A stretch of 64,000 bases of DNA from Arthrobacter alpinus (GCF_900105965.1 NZ_FNTV01000001.1:2232001-2296000); one strand, 5' to 3'; positions 39,209 through 48,875 are shown, counted from the stretch's first letter. The notes: a model not told the origin generated them from the letters alone. Numbers and translations: made by a program.

Positions 39209-40600
39209 TTAGCTCCGCGTACGACGCCGGAACATGGGTACCAGCGCAGCGGAACCCAGCAGCAACAAGCCTCCACCAACGGCTAGAGGCAGGAGCAAGC
39301 CGCTTGCCCCGGTAGCGGCGAGCTGATGGGTAGCGCCAATGTCGCTGATGGCGTTCGCTTCTTTGACCACGCTCACCGCTGCAGTGGTCACTGCCGGGGT
39401 TGTCGGACCGGTCTCTTCCACGGCAGTGCCGGGAACCGTGACATGGATCGCGGCACCGCGGACAACGTCACCTACGAAGCCGGTCTGGACGGGAAGCAGC
39501 GAATGCGAGCCCGAGGTGAGCGCCTCCGTTGGGACGCAGCTGAAGGCCCCGTTTTCGTCCGCTTTGACAGTGCACAACGTCTTTCCATTGCCGTCAAGGA
39601 CCGCAACGCTTGAGTATGCACCGGCGGTCCCTTCGATCGTGGGAATTGCCGGCACGATGCTTCCGTTGGCGGGGCGAACGATCATGGGGGTGACCTCAAC
39701 AGCGAAGGTAGCCATCGCGCCCATGACCCATCTTCCACCGTCGGTGACGGTTGCCGGGAACACCTCAAGGCCGCCCACCGGCAGACGCCGTGTTACTGGG
39801 CAGTTGAAATTGCCGCTTGTCCCGACCTTGGCCGAACATAGCACGGCTCCACTTCGCCCATGCACGATCGCTATGTCTGATTCTGGGTGCGCCGTGCCAG
39901 TAAAGACGGGCAGGTCACCCACAACCCCGCCGTTCGCGGGGCTCGTAATCATGGGGTCGGCAATGACCGTCCAGGCCACGGGATCCCCGACAACCACGGA
40001 ACCCTCAACTACTGTCATGGACGGTGCCAGTGTGAGTGGGCCGACCGAAAACGGGACGGTGGGAATGCACTGATAATTGCCCCACTCATCGGAGACCGTG
40101 GTGCACATCGGGATTCCTGCGACGGTCACCATTTGCACCTGGACGCCGGGCAGTGCCGTCCCTGAGAAAGCTTGCGTCGACGAGATCAGTGAGCCAGCCA
40201 CCGGATTGCCCAGGGCAATCGAGTACTTGGCCTGCACCTGGACCGTGGTGCCCACCGTTGGCGTTCCGTCCAAAGTCGTGGTTGTGACGGTCAGGTTGCT
40301 GGTGCCGGCCGGTAACAACTGGGTGCCGGTGCAGGAAAAATAACCGTATTCACCAACGGGTACGGAACAAATCGAGCTACCGTTGCCATCGGTAATCGAA
40401 GCCGTGCTGCCCGGCTCGCCGGTACCGCCGATGGTCGGAACGCCATGGAACACCTCGCCGCCCAACGGGTAGGTGATAGTAGGTGTCGCGCCGGGTGCGG
40501 CCGCCGCTGGCAGTGCCACGGCCCCGGCCATCGAAGTGACGAGAGCCGCTAGTGTCAGCCCGGCCCAAACCTTCCGTGAACGCCTTAAAACAGACAGCAT
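39209..40600 (-). CDS. Surface protein with four Ig-like C-x11-C modules and LAATG sorting signal
   Basis: A 463-residue secreted protein: signal peptide (about 1-35, ending ALPAAAAPG), four tandem beta-sandwich-like modules of about 80 residues, a Thr/Val-rich linker, and a C-terminal LAATG followed by a hydrophobic helix and RRRTRS. That ending is a class E sortase (LAxTG) anchoring signal. Every module has one Cys pair with exactly 11 residues between (CSVPVGEYGYFSC, CTTVSDEWGNYQC, CSAKVGTSGNFNC, CTVKADENGAFSC), presumably a disulfide. ATG 40600 follows GGGGGA; an ATG at 40618 is possible. The ligand is unknown; adhesion or cell-surface structure is a guess. No sortase gene is in the window. 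Confidence 0.85.
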   Translation of the reverse strand: MLSVLRRSRKVWAGLTLAALVTSMAGAVALPAAAAPGATPTITYPLGGEVFHGVPTIGGTGEPGSTASITDGNGSSICSVPVGEYGYFSCTGTQLLPAGTSNLTVTTTTLDGTPTVGTTVQVQAKYSIALGNPVAGSLISSTQAFSGTALPGVQVQMVTVAGIPMCTTVSDEWGNYQCIPTVPFSVGPLTLAPSMTVVEGSVVVGDPVAWTVIADPMITSPANGGVVGDLPVFTGTAHPESDIAIVHGRSGAVLCSAKVGTSGNFNCPVTRRLPVGGLEVFPATVTDGGRWVMGAMATFAVEVTPMIVRPANGSIVPAIPTIEGTAGAYSSVAVLDGNGKTLCTVKADENGAFSCVPTEALTSGSHSLLPVQTGFVGDVVRGAAIHVTVPGTAVEETGPTTPAVTTAAVSVVKEANAISDIGATHQLAATGASGLLLPLAVGGGLLLLGSAALVPMFRRRTRS

Positions 40601-40711
40601 CAAATTACAGTCCCCCATGCAGTAGTGTCCGGCCCGAATTGGCCTCATTGAAGTATCTACTGCCGGGTACCAAAAAGAAAGTGCCCAAATTGGGACATCC
40701 AGAACTGCGGA

Positions 40712-41950
40712 CTAGTGCACCACGATCGGCTGGAAGCCCTCGGAGCGCAGAGCGGTCAGAACGAGTTCGCAGTGCTCGTGGCCCTTGGTTTCCAGGTTCA
40801 CGGTGATGGAGACGTCGCCCATGGAAATGGAACCGCCCACACGTGTGTGGTCCACGCCGGTGACGTTGGCGTCGTTTTCGGCGATGATGCGCGAGATTGT
40901 CGCCAACGAACCGGGACGGTCGTTAAGCATCATTCGGACTGTCATGAACCGGCCCGCGGCGGCCAGACCGCGCTGGATCACTTTGAGCATCAGCATCGGA
41001 TCGATGTTGCCGCCGGAAAGGACCACCACCGTGGTTCCCGGGTTTTCAATCTTGCCTTCCATGAGCGCGGCCACGCCCACGGCACCGGCCGGCTCAACCA
41101 CCATCTTGGCGCGTTCCAGCAGGAAGATCAGGGCGCGGGCAAGTGAGTCTTCACTGACGGTGATCACATCATCAACCAGCTCGCGGATGATGGAGAACGG
41201 CAGCTGTCCGGGCCGGCCAACGGCAATGCCGTCGGCCATGGTTGAGACCTTCTTCAGCGGTACCAACGCGTCGGCGGCGAGGGAGGGAGGATAGGCAGCG
41301 GCGTTTTCCGCCTGGACGCCGATGACCCGGATCTCCCGGCCCAGCTCCTTGGCACGAGCCTTGACGGCAACGGAAACGCCGGCCAGCAGCCCACCACCAC
41401 CAACACCCATGATGATGGTGTCAACGTTGGGAACCTGGTCCAGAATTTCAAGCCCAATGGTCCCCTGCCCGGACACCACGTCGACGTTGTCGAAGGGGTG
41501 CACAAACACGGCGCCGGATTCATTGGCGAAGCGCTCGGCTTCCGCCAGCGATTCATCCACGTTGAAGCCGTGCAGAATTACCTCGGCACCATGCCCGCGT
41601 GTCGCCGCCAGTTTGGGCAGGGCCACACCAACCGGCATGTAGATCCGCGCCTTAATGCCCAACGCCTTGGCCGCAACTGCAACGCCCTGAGCGTGGTTTC
41701 CGGCTGATGCTGCCACCACGCCGCGGGCACGCTCTTCCGGGGTCAGCTTCGCCATGCGCACATACGCGCCGCGAACCTTGAACGAGCCTGCGCGTTGCAG
41801 GTTCTCACACTTGAAAAAAACCTCGGATCCGGTCATCCGCCCCAGTGCCCGAGAACTCTCAATGGGCGTCAGCGCAATAATCTCAGTCAAAAGGTCCCGT
41901 GCCTGTTCTACATCTGCAAGGGTGACGGGGAGATCGCTGATTGCGTTCAC
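40712..41950 (-). CDS. ilvA: Threonine ammonia-lyase with ACT domain
   Basis: PLP enzyme converting threonine to 2-oxobutanoate, first step of isoleucine synthesis or threonine breakdown. Lys58 in AGSFKVRGAY binds PLP; SAGNHAQGVA and the glycine loop GVGGGGLLAG hold the cofactor phosphate. A single C-terminal ACT domain (about 335-412; RPGSLATISRIIAENDANVTGV) makes it the 400-residue class common in actinobacteria, less clearly isoleucine-inhibited than the two-ACT enzyme. The start is GTG 41950 after an AGAGAAAAG sequence. Confidence 0.93.
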   Translation of the reverse strand: MNAISDLPVTLADVEQARDLLTEIIALTPIESSRALGRMTGSEVFFKCENLQRAGSFKVRGAYVRMAKLTPEERARGVVAASAGNHAQGVAVAAKALGIKARIYMPVGVALPKLAATRGHGAEVILHGFNVDESLAEAERFANESGAVFVHPFDNVDVVSGQGTIGLEILDQVPNVDTIIMGVGGGGLLAGVSVAVKARAKELGREIRVIGVQAENAAAYPPSLAADALVPLKKVSTMADGIAVGRPGQLPFSIIRELVDDVITVSEDSLARALIFLLERAKMVVEPAGAVGVAALMEGKIENPGTTVVVLSGGNIDPMLMLKVIQRGLAAAGRFMTVRMMLNDRPGSLATISRIIAENDANVTGVDHTRVGGSISMGDVSITVNLETKGHEHCELVLTALRSEGFQPIVVH

Positions 41951-42036
41951 GGTTCTTTTCTCTTTCTCTACTGAACTTAGTTGGTGGAAAAAATCTTGGC
42001 AGGGCAGGGTTATCCCGCTACCCGTAGGTGGGTGGC

Positions 42037-43260
42037 TTATTCGGCCGGAGGCTTAGCTACGACGTCGGAAGCTGGCGCTTCTTCAGCGCCGGCTTGGGCA
42101 GGCACGGGCTGAGCAACGCCGCCATCGGGAATCACCTGCGGCAACCCATAAATATCAGGCAGGGCCGGATCGTGTTCCCAACCTCGGTCGGAGACGTAGC
42201 GGACGAACGAATTTGCCACCGCCAGCAGTGGGACGGCGAACAGTGCGCCAAGAATGCCAGCGACGCCGGAGCCCGCGGCAACGGCAAGAATCACGGCCAC
42301 AGGGTGCAGGGACACAGCCCGGCCCATGATGAACGGCTGCAGGAGGTGGCTTTCAAGCTGCTGCACCAAGAGGACAATGCCGAGCATGATCAGAGCATTG
42401 ACCCAGCCATTGGCCACGAGGGCAAGCAGCACGGCAACGGCGCCGGTGACCAGAGCGCCCACTACGGGAATGAATGAACCAACAAAGACCAGAACACTCA
42501 ATGGCAGCGCCAGCGGGACCTGGATGATGGCGGCACCGGCGCCAATACCTATGGCGTCAACGGCGGCAACGAGTACCTGCACACGGGCGTAGTTGCCCAG
42601 CGACGTCCAGCCGCGGCGTCCGGCGCCATCCACGGCGGGGCGGGCACGGCGCGGGAAGAATTTGACGATGAACGACCAAATATCCTGGCCCTCCAGGAGG
42701 AAGAACAGCAGGATGAACAAGGTCAGCAGGACCCCCACGGCGAAGTGGGTGACGCTGGTACCAACACCCAGCGCACTGGAAAGGATGACGTTGGTGTTGT
42801 TTTGCAGCGTAGCGAGGGCCTCGTCCAGGTACTTGGTGATCTCATCGTTGCTCAGACCAAGGGGGCCACTTGTCAGCCAATCCTGAATCTGAATCAGTCC
42901 AGTGATGGCCTGCTTGCTTAGATCGGAGAAACCAACAACCATCTGCCGTCCCACCAGGAACAGGGCACCGATCACCACAACAACGAGTCCGACTTCGGCG
43001 ATAGCCACGCTGAGTCCCTGTGGCATGCCAATTTTCTTCATGCCTTTAACCAGTGGGCGCAGCAATGAAGCAAGGATTGCAGCCACCATGATGGGGATGA
43101 GCAAGATGGTGACCTTACTCAGCAGCCAGATCAACATGGCCGTTACGATCAGAACTATGGCCAGTCGCCAGGCCCACGCTCCGGCGACACGCATCCCAAA
43201 CGGGACTCCGGCTGATTCATTCTGCGAATAGCTCTGTTGTTCTTGCTGTGCGGGCGTCAT
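42037..43260 (-). CDS. AI-2E family transporter (YdiK/TqsA/PerM superfamily)
   Basis: A 407-residue membrane protein with about eight helices: an N-terminal pair (MLIWLLSKVTILLIPIMVAAIL), a soluble central stretch, and the conserved C-terminal GSFIPVVGALVTGAVAVLLAL and QLESHLLQPFIMGRAVSLHP block that defines the family. Members export autoinducer-2 or act as sodium/proton antiporters; this one cannot be assigned. A Pro/Ala-rich tail follows. It stands alone between ilvA and galM. Confidence 0.92.
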   Translation of the reverse strand: MTPAQQEQQSYSQNESAGVPFGMRVAGAWAWRLAIVLIVTAMLIWLLSKVTILLIPIMVAAILASLLRPLVKGMKKIGMPQGLSVAIAEVGLVVVVIGALFLVGRQMVVGFSDLSKQAITGLIQIQDWLTSGPLGLSNDEITKYLDEALATLQNNTNVILSSALGVGTSVTHFAVGVLLTLFILLFFLLEGQDIWSFIVKFFPRRARPAVDGAGRRGWTSLGNYARVQVLVAAVDAIGIGAGAAIIQVPLALPLSVLVFVGSFIPVVGALVTGAVAVLLALVANGWVNALIMLGIVLLVQQLESHLLQPFIMGRAVSLHPVAVILAVAAGSGVAGILGALFAVPLLAVANSFVRYVSDRGWEHDPALPDIYGLPQVIPDGGVAQPVPAQAGAEEAPASDVVAKPPAE

Positions 43261-43342
43261 GAACCAATAATTCCCTATTGGCCGCAGATACGTTAAACCG
43301 TGTCCATCTTCCGCGTGGCGGCGGGGGTTTCACGCCCTCTTG

Positions 43343-44272
43343 TTACAGGAGAGATTCAATGCCCCAGGTCATGGTGAAATGCTCCCCCGCACCAAGCCAG
43401 CGCAGTCCGTCACCACTGTTGAACGCATTGGCAGGTCCCGTCATCGGTTCCATGGCCACCGCCAGCGACCGTCCCGGGAACTCCTTGGTGATGTAGACGT
43501 GCACGTACTGGACGCTGGAATCGTGCCACAAACTCACGCTCCGCCCGTCCTGGGCCGAGAGCGTGTGCCGGGCAACGCCGTCGTCCGTCAAAAGGTCAGT
43601 GAACGCGTGGTCCATGAGTGACTCCGGCACGGCTTGGCCCTCGCGCAGGTCGAAGACGCCGGAAACCTCGACGGCGACTGTCGGGATCATGCGCTCATTG
43701 ACTGTGAGGCAGGTCGCCGCGTTGACCTGGATGCGCAGGTCCTCGGGTGCGGTGTCTCCGAGGGTGAAGTAGGGGTGCGCACCGAGTACGAAGGGTGCTG
43801 CGCTGTTGGAATCGTTGATGAGAGTCTGTGCCACGCGGAGATCGCCGCTAGCCAACAGTTCGTAGCGAACCTGGTGCCGGGCCAGGAACGGGTAACCGTG
43901 CTGCGGGTGAATGACAGCCTCAAGCAGGACGTGTGCCTGACTGTGCTCAAGGCAGTGATACCCGGTATTGCGCAGGAGTCCGTGAATGGCGTTGTTGCGC
44001 GGAACCTCTGTGATGTCCAGCTGCTGGCGGGTGCCGTTAAGTTGCCACAGGCCACCATCGATGCGGTTGGCAAACGGCGCTAGGGTAATGCCGGCCGCAC
44101 CCGGAGCAATCGCGTCCAGCGGGTAACTCTCCACCAGCTCCACTCCACCCTTGTCATAATGGCGCAGCCCGGCAGCCAGTGAGGCAATAATGGCGGTGGC
44201 TCCACCATGGCGCAAGGTGAACTGTGTTCCGGTGGCCGCGCGGATCCCGGCGGTTTCAGGGGAAGTTGTCAT
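43343..44272 (-). CDS. galM: Aldose 1-epimerase (galactose mutarotase)
   Basis: Interconverts alpha and beta anomers of galactose/glucose for the Leloir pathway. The 309-residue beta-sandwich protein has the substrate segment LAPFANRIDGGLW, the His-containing NNAIHGLLRN, and GAHPYFTLGD holding the catalytic His; the catalytic glutamate is in VAMEPMTGPANAFNSGDGL. It is divergent from the deoR-galT-galK operon. TACTCT ends six bases before ATG 44272, so the mRNA is probably leaderless. Confidence 0.93.
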   Translation of the reverse strand: MTTSPETAGIRAATGTQFTLRHGGATAIIASLAAGLRHYDKGGVELVESYPLDAIAPGAAGITLAPFANRIDGGLWQLNGTRQQLDITEVPRNNAIHGLLRNTGYHCLEHSQAHVLLEAVIHPQHGYPFLARHQVRYELLASGDLRVAQTLINDSNSAAPFVLGAHPYFTLGDTAPEDLRIQVNAATCLTVNERMIPTVAVEVSGVFDLREGQAVPESLMDHAFTDLLTDDGVARHTLSAQDGRSVSLWHDSSVQYVHVYITKEFPGRSLAVAMEPMTGPANAFNSGDGLRWLGAGEHFTMTWGIESLL

Positions 44273-44278
44273 GGGGAA

Positions 44279-44284
44279 AGAGTA
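44279..44284 (-). promoter_or_regulatory. Leaderless-type -10 box of galM
   Basis: On the minus strand TACTCT-TTCCCC-ATG. It lies 32 bases from the dyad at 44316-44331, which would cover the -35 region. Confidence 0.5.
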
Positions 44285-44315
44285 CCTCCCCGTATGAGCG
44301 TACTTGCTTGTTTTG

Positions 44316-44377
44316 TGTCATTTTGCTGACATATAACGAACCGTATTGTAAGATTTTGTTTGAAACTGTTTAGTTTC
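44316..44377. promoter_or_regulatory. Two dyad operators in the galM/deoR divergent region
   Basis: TGTCA-TTTTGC-TGACA (44316-44331) lies at the galM promoter and GAAACT-GTTT-AGTTTC (44362-44377) lies 73 bases before the regulator ATG. Both are perfect dyads in an AT-rich 177-base gap and are candidate sites for the DeoR-family regulator encoded next to them. Confidence 0.5.
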
Positions 44378-44449
44378 TCTGCGGCATCAGTTCTTCGTTT
44401 ACAAGCACTCCATTCAACGGCAGTTCGTTCAAAGGCAAGGGGTCTCACC

Positions 44450-45262
44450 ATGTTGGCACCGGAGCGTCAGGCGCGCATTCTTAAGGAATTGCAGCTGCAC
44501 GAAGCCGTGCGCGTCACCGATATCGCCGCGGCACTCAATGTCAGCGAAATGACGATTCGGCGCGACATCGAAGCATTGGACCAAAACGGGCTGGCCCGGA
44601 AAATCCACGGAGGCGCCATGCGCCTGGCCCGGTTGAGCTCGTTGGAGCCCGGCTTCCTGCTCAACGTTGACAAACAACTTGACGGCAAGCTTGCCATCGC
44701 CGAACAGGCCCTGCAGCTGATCCAGCCCGGGATGACGCTGGCCCTGACCGGCGGCACCACCACGTACCAGCTCGCCGTCGCCCTTGCAGGAGAACTGGAC
44801 AGACTGGCCAACCTTTGCGTCGTCACCAACTCGCTCAAGGTGGCCGAACTGCTGTACCGCCAACAAGGCAGCTCCGATCTGAAGGTCATTGTCACCGGCG
44901 GTGAGCGGACGCCGTCGGAAGCTTTGGTAGGGCCGGTGGCACGCTTGGCCCTGAGCAAACTCAACACCGATCTTTGCTTCATGGGCGTCCACGGGATTGA
45001 CTCCAGCAGGGGGTTAACGAGCCCTAATTGGCTAGAAGCCGAGACGAATGCCGCGTTCATCGACGCCACAACCCGTTTGGTGATCCTGGCTGACAGCACC
45101 AAGTTCCAGGTTCGCTCCCTCGCCTCGATTGCCCCTTTGTCCGCGGTGGAAACCATCATCACCGACGACTCGGTGGCACCGACCACTGCCGCATTGTTCT
45201 CCCCCAAGGTCGCCAACTTCATCACGGCCCCGGCCATCACCTCAATCAGGAAGACCTCATGA
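44450..45262 (+). CDS. DeoR/GlpR family regulator of the galactose genes
   Basis: A 270-residue repressor with an N-terminal helix-turn-helix (VRVTDIAAALNVSEMTIRRDI, the DeoR signature, then HGGAMRLARL) and a C-terminal sugar-phosphate isomerase-like sensor (LALTGGTTTYQLAVAL, VTGGERTPSEALVGP, ILADSTKF). ATG 44450 follows AAGGGG by seven bases. It overlaps galT by four bases and so is co-expressed with the pathway it likely controls. The effector is probably a galactose phosphate (inference). Confidence 0.93.
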   Translation: MLAPERQARILKELQLHEAVRVTDIAAALNVSEMTIRRDIEALDQNGLARKIHGGAMRLARLSSLEPGFLLNVDKQLDGKLAIAEQALQLIQPGMTLALTGGTTTYQLAVALAGELDRLANLCVVTNSLKVAELLYRQQGSSDLKVIVTGGERTPSEALVGPVARLALSKLNTDLCFMGVHGIDSSRGLTSPNWLEAETNAAFIDATTRLVILADSTKFQVRSLASIAPLSAVETIITDDSVAPTTAALFSPKVANFITAPAITSIRKTS

Positions 45263-46377
45263 CTGACGCCACCACCACCCTATTGGCCGATGGGCGCGAG
45301 CTCATCTACTTCGACGACGGCGCCACAGCAAAGGCTCATACCGCGGTTGACACCCGGCCGTTGGATCCCCGCTCCGAGGAAAACACGGGAGAACTGCGAT
45401 TTGATGCCCTGACCGGGGACTGGGTGGCAATCGCCGCACACCGCCAGACACGCACCTACCTTCCCCCGGCAGATCAGTGCCCGTTGTGCCCCACTACCGG
45501 CGTGAACCTGTCAGAAATCCCGGATTCGAACTACGACGTGGCCGTCTTTGAAAATCGTTTCCCGTCCTTGGGCCCGGCCGTGGGATCCGTTCCGGAAAAC
45601 CCGCTCTGGGGCACCACGGGCCGCGCCTTTGGCCGCTGCGAGGTAGTGGCCTTTACCCCGGAGCACACAGGCTCCTTCGGTGGGCTGTCCACCGAGCGGG
45701 CACGCACCGTGATCGACGCTTGGGCACACCGCACCGAGGCACTCAGCGCGCTGCCCGGCGTCAAGCAGGTTTTCCCGTTTGAAAACCGCGGGCAGGACAT
45801 TGGCGTGACCCTGCACCACCCGCATGGGCAGATCTATGCTTACTCCTACGTGCCCCCGCGCAGCCAGGTCATGGCCAATGCTGCCCGAAAATTCTATGAC
45901 GATCACAACAGCACAGCCACCTTGCTCGGTGACATTGTTGCCAAGGAGTCAGCATCCGGCGAACGCATGATCGCCCAGGGCGAGCACTTCAGCGCCTACG
46001 TGCCGTTTGCCGCCCACATGCCGCTGGAAATCCACCTGGCACCGCACCGTCATGTGCCTGACTTTGCCGCACTGACAGACGCTGAGCGCGACGAGCTGGC
46101 CGTCATGTACCTGGACATCCTGCGGACGCTGGACAACATTTACGAGACACCCACGCCTTACATCGCCGCGTGGCACCAGGCCCCGTTGGATGCGTTGCTG
46201 CGCCCTGCGGGCCGCTTCCACCTCCAGCTCACGTCACCGCGCCGGGCGGCCGACAAGCTGAAATTCCTGGCCGGCTCCGAGGCTGCCATGGGCGCCTTCA
46301 TCAACGACACCACCCCCGAGCAGACGGCAGCCATGCTGCGCAGCGTCTCCGCGAAATTGAAAGCAGGACAAGCATGA
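45259..46377 (+). CDS. galT: Galactose-1-phosphate uridylyltransferase
   Basis: Transfers UMP between UDP-glucose and galactose 1-phosphate in the Leloir pathway. The HIT-superfamily protein of 372 residues has a zinc site (DQCPLCPTT and VTLHHPHGQIY) and the active-site His-Pro-His-Gly-Gln in LHHPHGQIYAY, which is uridylylated. ATG 45259 overlaps the regulator stop and its own stop overlaps galK, each by four bases, so deoR-galT-galK are translationally coupled. A GalE gene is not in the window. Confidence 0.95.
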   Translation: MTDATTTLLADGRELIYFDDGATAKAHTAVDTRPLDPRSEENTGELRFDALTGDWVAIAAHRQTRTYLPPADQCPLCPTTGVNLSEIPDSNYDVAVFENRFPSLGPAVGSVPENPLWGTTGRAFGRCEVVAFTPEHTGSFGGLSTERARTVIDAWAHRTEALSALPGVKQVFPFENRGQDIGVTLHHPHGQIYAYSYVPPRSQVMANAARKFYDDHNSTATLLGDIVAKESASGERMIAQGEHFSAYVPFAAHMPLEIHLAPHRHVPDFAALTDAERDELAVMYLDILRTLDNIYETPTPYIAAWHQAPLDALLRPAGRFHLQLTSPRRAADKLKFLAGSEAAMGAFINDTTPEQTAAMLRSVSAKLKAGQA

Positions 46378-47534
46378 GTGCTTCCATCGATGCGGCGTTC
46401 GTTGCCGCCTCCTTTGAAGAGACCTTTGGGTCAAAGCCCGACGGCGTATGGTCGGCTCCCGGCCGAGTGAACCTGATCGGTGAGCACACGGATTACAACG
46501 AAGGCTTTGTACTCCCCTTCGCCATCGACCGGGCAGCTGCCGTTGCCATTCGACTGCGCGAGGACAACACGGCCCGCCTGGTCTCCAGCTATGGCGATCA
46601 GGAAATTGTCAGCGTCGATCTCACCTCCCTGTCCCACGAGAGCATGTCCGGCTGGACCGCGTACCCGTTGGGCGTCGTCTGGGTCATGGGCCAGATGGGC
46701 ATCACCGTTGGCGGCTTTGATCTGTACCTGCACTCAACCGTGCCTTCAGGTGCCGGGCTCTCCTCCTCCGCCGCCATCGAGTGCGCTGTCGCCACGGCGT
46801 TCAACGAACTCGAATCCGCCGGACTCAGCCTGAACGAGCTGGTGCTTGTGGGTCAGCGTGCCGAGAACGAGGTTGTTGGTGCACCTACGGGCATTCTGGA
46901 CCAGTCGGCATCCTTGCTCTCCACCGATGGCAACGCCGTGTTCCTCGACTGCCGCACGCAGGAATCTAAGCTGGTTCCGCTGGATCTGGACGCCGCAGAG
47001 CTGTTGATTCTGGTGGTGGATACCAAGGTCACCCACGCCCACGCGACCGGTGGCTACGCGGCCCGCCGCGCTTCCTGCGAACTTGGCGCACAGGTCCTTG
47101 GCGTGCAGGCGCTGCGTGATGTGACAGCGGCGGATCTTCCGGAGGCGTCCGGCCTGCTCGATGAAGAGACCTACCGCCGTGTGCGTCACATTGTGACCGA
47201 GAATCAGCGGGTGCTGGACACCGTGGAAGTGCTGGACGACGCCGGACCGGCCGCCATTGGCGCCCTTCTCACGGCAAGCCATGCATCCATGCGGGACGAC
47301 TTTGAGATCTCGTGCCCCGAATTGGATCTTGCCGTTGACACCGCCCTGGCACAGGGCGCGGTTGGGGCCCGCATGACCGGTGGTGGGTTTGGCGGATCCG
47401 CCATTGCACTGATTCAGTCCGCGGACGAGGCCGCCGTCAGCGAGGCCATCGTTGAGGCGTTTGCTGCTGCGGGCTTCACGGCTCCGGACATTTTTGCCGT
47501 TTCGCCGGCACCAGGCGCCCGCCGGATCGGCTAG
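46374..47534 (+). CDS. galK: Galactokinase
   Basis: GHMP kinase phosphorylating galactose at C1. The 386-residue protein has GRVNLIGEHTDYNEGFVLP (galactokinase signature), PSGAGLSSSAAIE (ATP phosphate loop) and the C-terminal GARMTGGGFGGSAIAL. ATG 46374 overlaps the galT stop (ATGA). A 24-bp perfect hairpin follows. Confidence 0.96.
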   Translation: MSASIDAAFVAASFEETFGSKPDGVWSAPGRVNLIGEHTDYNEGFVLPFAIDRAAAVAIRLREDNTARLVSSYGDQEIVSVDLTSLSHESMSGWTAYPLGVVWVMGQMGITVGGFDLYLHSTVPSGAGLSSSAAIECAVATAFNELESAGLSLNELVLVGQRAENEVVGAPTGILDQSASLLSTDGNAVFLDCRTQESKLVPLDLDAAELLILVVDTKVTHAHATGGYAARRASCELGAQVLGVQALRDVTAADLPEASGLLDEETYRRVRHIVTENQRVLDTVEVLDDAGPAAIGALLTASHASMRDDFEISCPELDLAVDTALAQGAVGARMTGGGFGGSAIALIQSADEAAVSEAIVEAFAAAGFTAPDIFAVSPAPGARRIG

Positions 47535-47558
47535 CGTCAGGCTCCACCAGCAACGCAA

Positions 47559-47614
47559 AAGGGTCTCGTCTGCTTCAACCACCGTAGTGGTTGAAGCAGA
47601 CGAGACCCTTCTTT
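47559..47614. terminator. Bidirectional terminator between galK and the terC-like gene
   Basis: Arms 47559-47582 and 47587-47610 pair perfectly over 24 bp around a CGTA loop, with AAAA before and TTCTTT after. It separates the convergent galK and TerC-family genes. Confidence 0.85.
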
Positions 47615-47633
47615 GTGCAGAAGTGGCTAGGGC

Positions 47634-48821
47634 TTAGCTGCCCATGACTTCCTTGTGCTGCTGGTGTGCCTTGGCAACCTGCTCCAGGATCTCCTCGGAG
47701 TCCTTGTGCTTGTCGCGGTACTTGGGTTCCATGGTTTGAATGGCTTTCTCTTCAACCATGAGCAGGGAGTAAACGCGCTCGCGCTCGCCCTGATCTGCCG
47801 TGTAGTCCAGCTCCAGGTAGCTTTCGGAGTGGCGGCGGGCGTTGTTCAACACCGTCTGCGCCTTGCCGGACTTGCTGACCAGGGAGGCAACAATAGTCAG
47901 TGCCAAGACACCGATGATCACTGTCAGCGAAAGGCTCGTGCTGATCTCGAAGACGGGAACATGCTCGCCGCCATTGATGAACGGCAGGTTGTTCTCGTGC
48001 AGTGCGTGAAGAACCAGCTTCACACCAATGAACGCCAGAATCGCGGCCAGGCCGAAGGAGAGGTAGATCAAGCGATCCAGCAAACCGTCAAGCAGGAAGT
48101 ACAGCTGGCGCAGACCCATGAGGGAGAACGCGGTAGCCGTGAACACGATGTAGACGTTCTGGGTCAAACCAAAGATGGCCGGAATGGAGTCCAGCGCGAA
48201 CAGCAGGTCGGTGCCACCAATGGCAACCATGACCAGCAGCATCGGGGTGAGAACCCTCTGGCCGTCGATCTTGGTGGTGAGCTTGTCGCCGTCGTACTTA
48301 TCTGAGGTCTTGAACAAGCGCTTTGCGAGCTTGATGATGAAGTTGTCAGCGTCGTCGCCTTCGCTGTCTTCTTCCTTGAGCAGGTTGCCGGCGGTGATGA
48401 GCAAGATGATGCCGAAGATGTAGAACATCCAGGACCAGGTGTTGATCAGCGCAGCACCGGCAAAAATAAAGCCTGTACGGGCAATGAGGGCAAAGACGAT
48501 GCCGAAGAGCAGCACCTTCTGCTGGTCCTCGCGGGGAACCTTAAAGCTGGCCATGATAACGAGGAAGACGAAGAGGTTATCAACGCTCAGGGCCTTCTCG
48601 GTGATGTACCCGGCAAAGTACTCCCCACCCATGGTGGGACCGCCGAAGAACAGCACTGCCACACCGAAGACGACGGCCAGACCTACGTAGATTGAGGACC
48701 AGATCGCTGCTTCACGCAAGGTGGGAATGTGCGCCTTGCGAATGTGGAAAAAGTAATCAAAGGCCAGAAGGCCCAAAATTACAACGATGGTAATGCCCCA
48801 GATCAGAGGGGATACGTTCAT
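47634..48821 (-). CDS. TerC family membrane protein (Alx/MeeF-like)
   Basis: A 395-residue protein with nine predicted helices. The family motifs TEKALSVDNLFVFLVIM and AIGGTDLLFALDSIPAIFGLT carry the conserved acidic residues thought to bind metal in the membrane. Relatives export manganese or confer tellurite resistance. A hydrophilic C-terminal extension of about 70 residues (Glu/Lys/His-rich) is longer than in Alx. No yybP-ykoY-like riboswitch is recognisable in the 110-base upstream gap. Confidence 0.92.
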   Translation of the reverse strand: MNVSPLIWGITIVVILGLLAFDYFFHIRKAHIPTLREAAIWSSIYVGLAVVFGVAVLFFGGPTMGGEYFAGYITEKALSVDNLFVFLVIMASFKVPREDQQKVLLFGIVFALIARTGFIFAGAALINTWSWMFYIFGIILLITAGNLLKEEDSEGDDADNFIIKLAKRLFKTSDKYDGDKLTTKIDGQRVLTPMLLVMVAIGGTDLLFALDSIPAIFGLTQNVYIVFTATAFSLMGLRQLYFLLDGLLDRLIYLSFGLAAILAFIGVKLVLHALHENNLPFINGGEHVPVFEISTSLSLTVIIGVLALTIVASLVSKSGKAQTVLNNARRHSESYLELDYTADQGERERVYSLLMVEEKAIQTMEPKYRDKHKDSEEILEQVAKAHQQHKEVMGS

Positions 48822-48875
48822 GAGCTGCTTTCGCTAGTTACTTACATGGATCATTAGTGAATTTGCGTTATGTGA

